This document shows positions 63,701 to 64,000 of a stretch of DNA of 64,000 nucleotides, in pieces. Location of the stretch: the NCBI RefSeq assembly GCF_964340395.1, contig NC_135556.1, positions 15,457,100-15,521,099 on the forward strand, given 5' to 3'. How positions within the stretch are numbered: position 1 is the first letter of the stretch; every line of letters starts with the position of its first letter. The DNA is from Glandiceps talaboti. Taxonomy: Eukaryota > Hemichordata > Enteropneusta > Spengelidae. The position numbers and the translations under genes were made by a program. The notes under the pieces were generated by a model. The model made no database searches. It was not told the origin of the DNA and saw nothing but the letters and a program-made list of their open reading frames with translations.

Positions 63701-64000
63701 AAACGAAGAAAAAAAATTGCTACATGTATCAGTTGAATTTGCCATACCCAAGTATGCATATTTGAGAAGGTACAATCTAATGGAAACATGAGAACTGGGA
63801 TGTGGGCCAGATCATTCGTACATGTATTTGCCAAGAAGATTTTGTATTTTAACCACTGCAAAGTTGAAACCAATTTTAGAAATATTGAATTGTAAGCATT
63901 CAATTGCCTTTGTAGGGCCATTATAGGAAAGGTTCAGCATTGTTGGGACTTGGAAGAAATGAAGAAGCCATGATTGCTTTTCTCCAATGTTTAGTGCTAG
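60775..64000 (+). CDS. LON peptidase N-terminal domain and RING finger protein (LONRF), 5' part
   Basis: Exons in the window: 60775-61363, 63179-63297 and 63916-64000, the last cut by or ending at the window edge. About 264 residues are visible. Residues 1-80 form helical TPR-like repeats (AREAFISQNFDVAAQIYSRL, AKGDSEARAGNLDEAFNSY). A C3HC4 RING follows, with Cys100, Cys103, Cys115, His117, Cys120, Cys123, Cys132 and Cys135 all present. A second TPR block starts near 169 (KTKAIGNQLFSEEKYLEAVE) and continues through exons 2 (LLASNRSHAYATLGNYQDAL) and 3 (HYRKGSALLGLGRNEEAM), very like LONRF1-3. The family has TPR-RING-TPR-RING-LON order and acts as an E3 ubiquitin ligase; the second RING and LON domain lie beyond the window. 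Which of LONRF1, 2 or 3 it is cannot be decided, and a single pre-duplication gene is likely. Confidence 0.92.
62888..63155. mobile_element. Foldback family, copy B, ending 23 bp before LONRF exon 2
   Basis: It shares GTGAAACAACA, CAAGTCTGTGTTTGTAACTC, ACATTGCAAAA, TTTCACATTGATTTTTCAAG, AAGCCATGATAAAATTGTTT and CATCCATAT..GCCACTT with copy A at 37720-38080, in the same order. Its outer edge lies just before the pyrimidine-rich tract and CAG acceptor of the exon at 63179. Confidence 0.75.

Overview
This is a gene-bearing stretch of an AT-rich animal nuclear genome. It holds five split protein-coding genes with GT..AG introns and ordinary bilaterian families, many CA/GT microsatellites, many short foldback (MITE-like) elements, and a short internal run of the TTAGGG-type telomere hexamer. 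The gene structures and repeat style fit a marine invertebrate such as a non-vertebrate deuterostome or a lophotrochozoan. I cannot name the species from sequence alone. There is no sign of bacterial genes, CRISPR arrays, rRNA or tRNA genes, or retroviral remains.

Layout. 1-18,490 (+): the 3' part of a FREM2/FRAS1-type extracellular matrix gene, with 17 coding exons in the window (2346-16065). It encodes the last three Calx-beta domains, the conserved FRAS1/FREM C-terminal region, a furin-like site, one transmembrane helix and a C-terminal PDZ ligand. 18,491-21,440: intergenic, with two foldback elements. 21,453-31,237 (+): complete AMDHD2 (N-acetylglucosamine-6-phosphate deacetylase) in 8 exons, 414 aa. 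31,238-36,612: downstream and intergenic DNA with several minisatellites. 36,621-39,110 (-): complete VMA21 (V-ATPase assembly chaperone) in 3 exons, 103 aa. A foldback element with target-site duplications lies 53 bp upstream of its start codon. 40,305-55,573 (+): complete COMMD5 in 7 exons, 217 aa, divergent from VMA21. Its last intron is 11.2 kb and contains a roughly 5.4 kb imperfect palindrome. 60,775-64,000 (+): the 5' part of a LONRF gene (TPR-RING-TPR), running off the window. The five genes have unrelated roles and only VMA21/COMMD5 are head to head, so no operon-like logic is seen.

The most unusual signal is tandem repeats at splice junctions. Exon 2 of AMDHD2 ends in a 41-bp minisatellite of about 55 units, and every unit copies the last 27 bp of the exon plus the 5' splice site. 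A FREM2 exon is followed by six identical 45-bp units, each starting at the 5' splice site. COMMD5 exon 6 takes its 3' splice site from the third partial unit of a 33-bp repeat. The second strong signal is the large COMMD5 palindrome and the dense set of small foldback elements, some with clear target-site duplications and some touching promoters or splice acceptors.

Limits: exon borders come from splice motifs, reading phase and remembered family sequences. Repeat borders and similarity were judged by eye, without alignment or database search.
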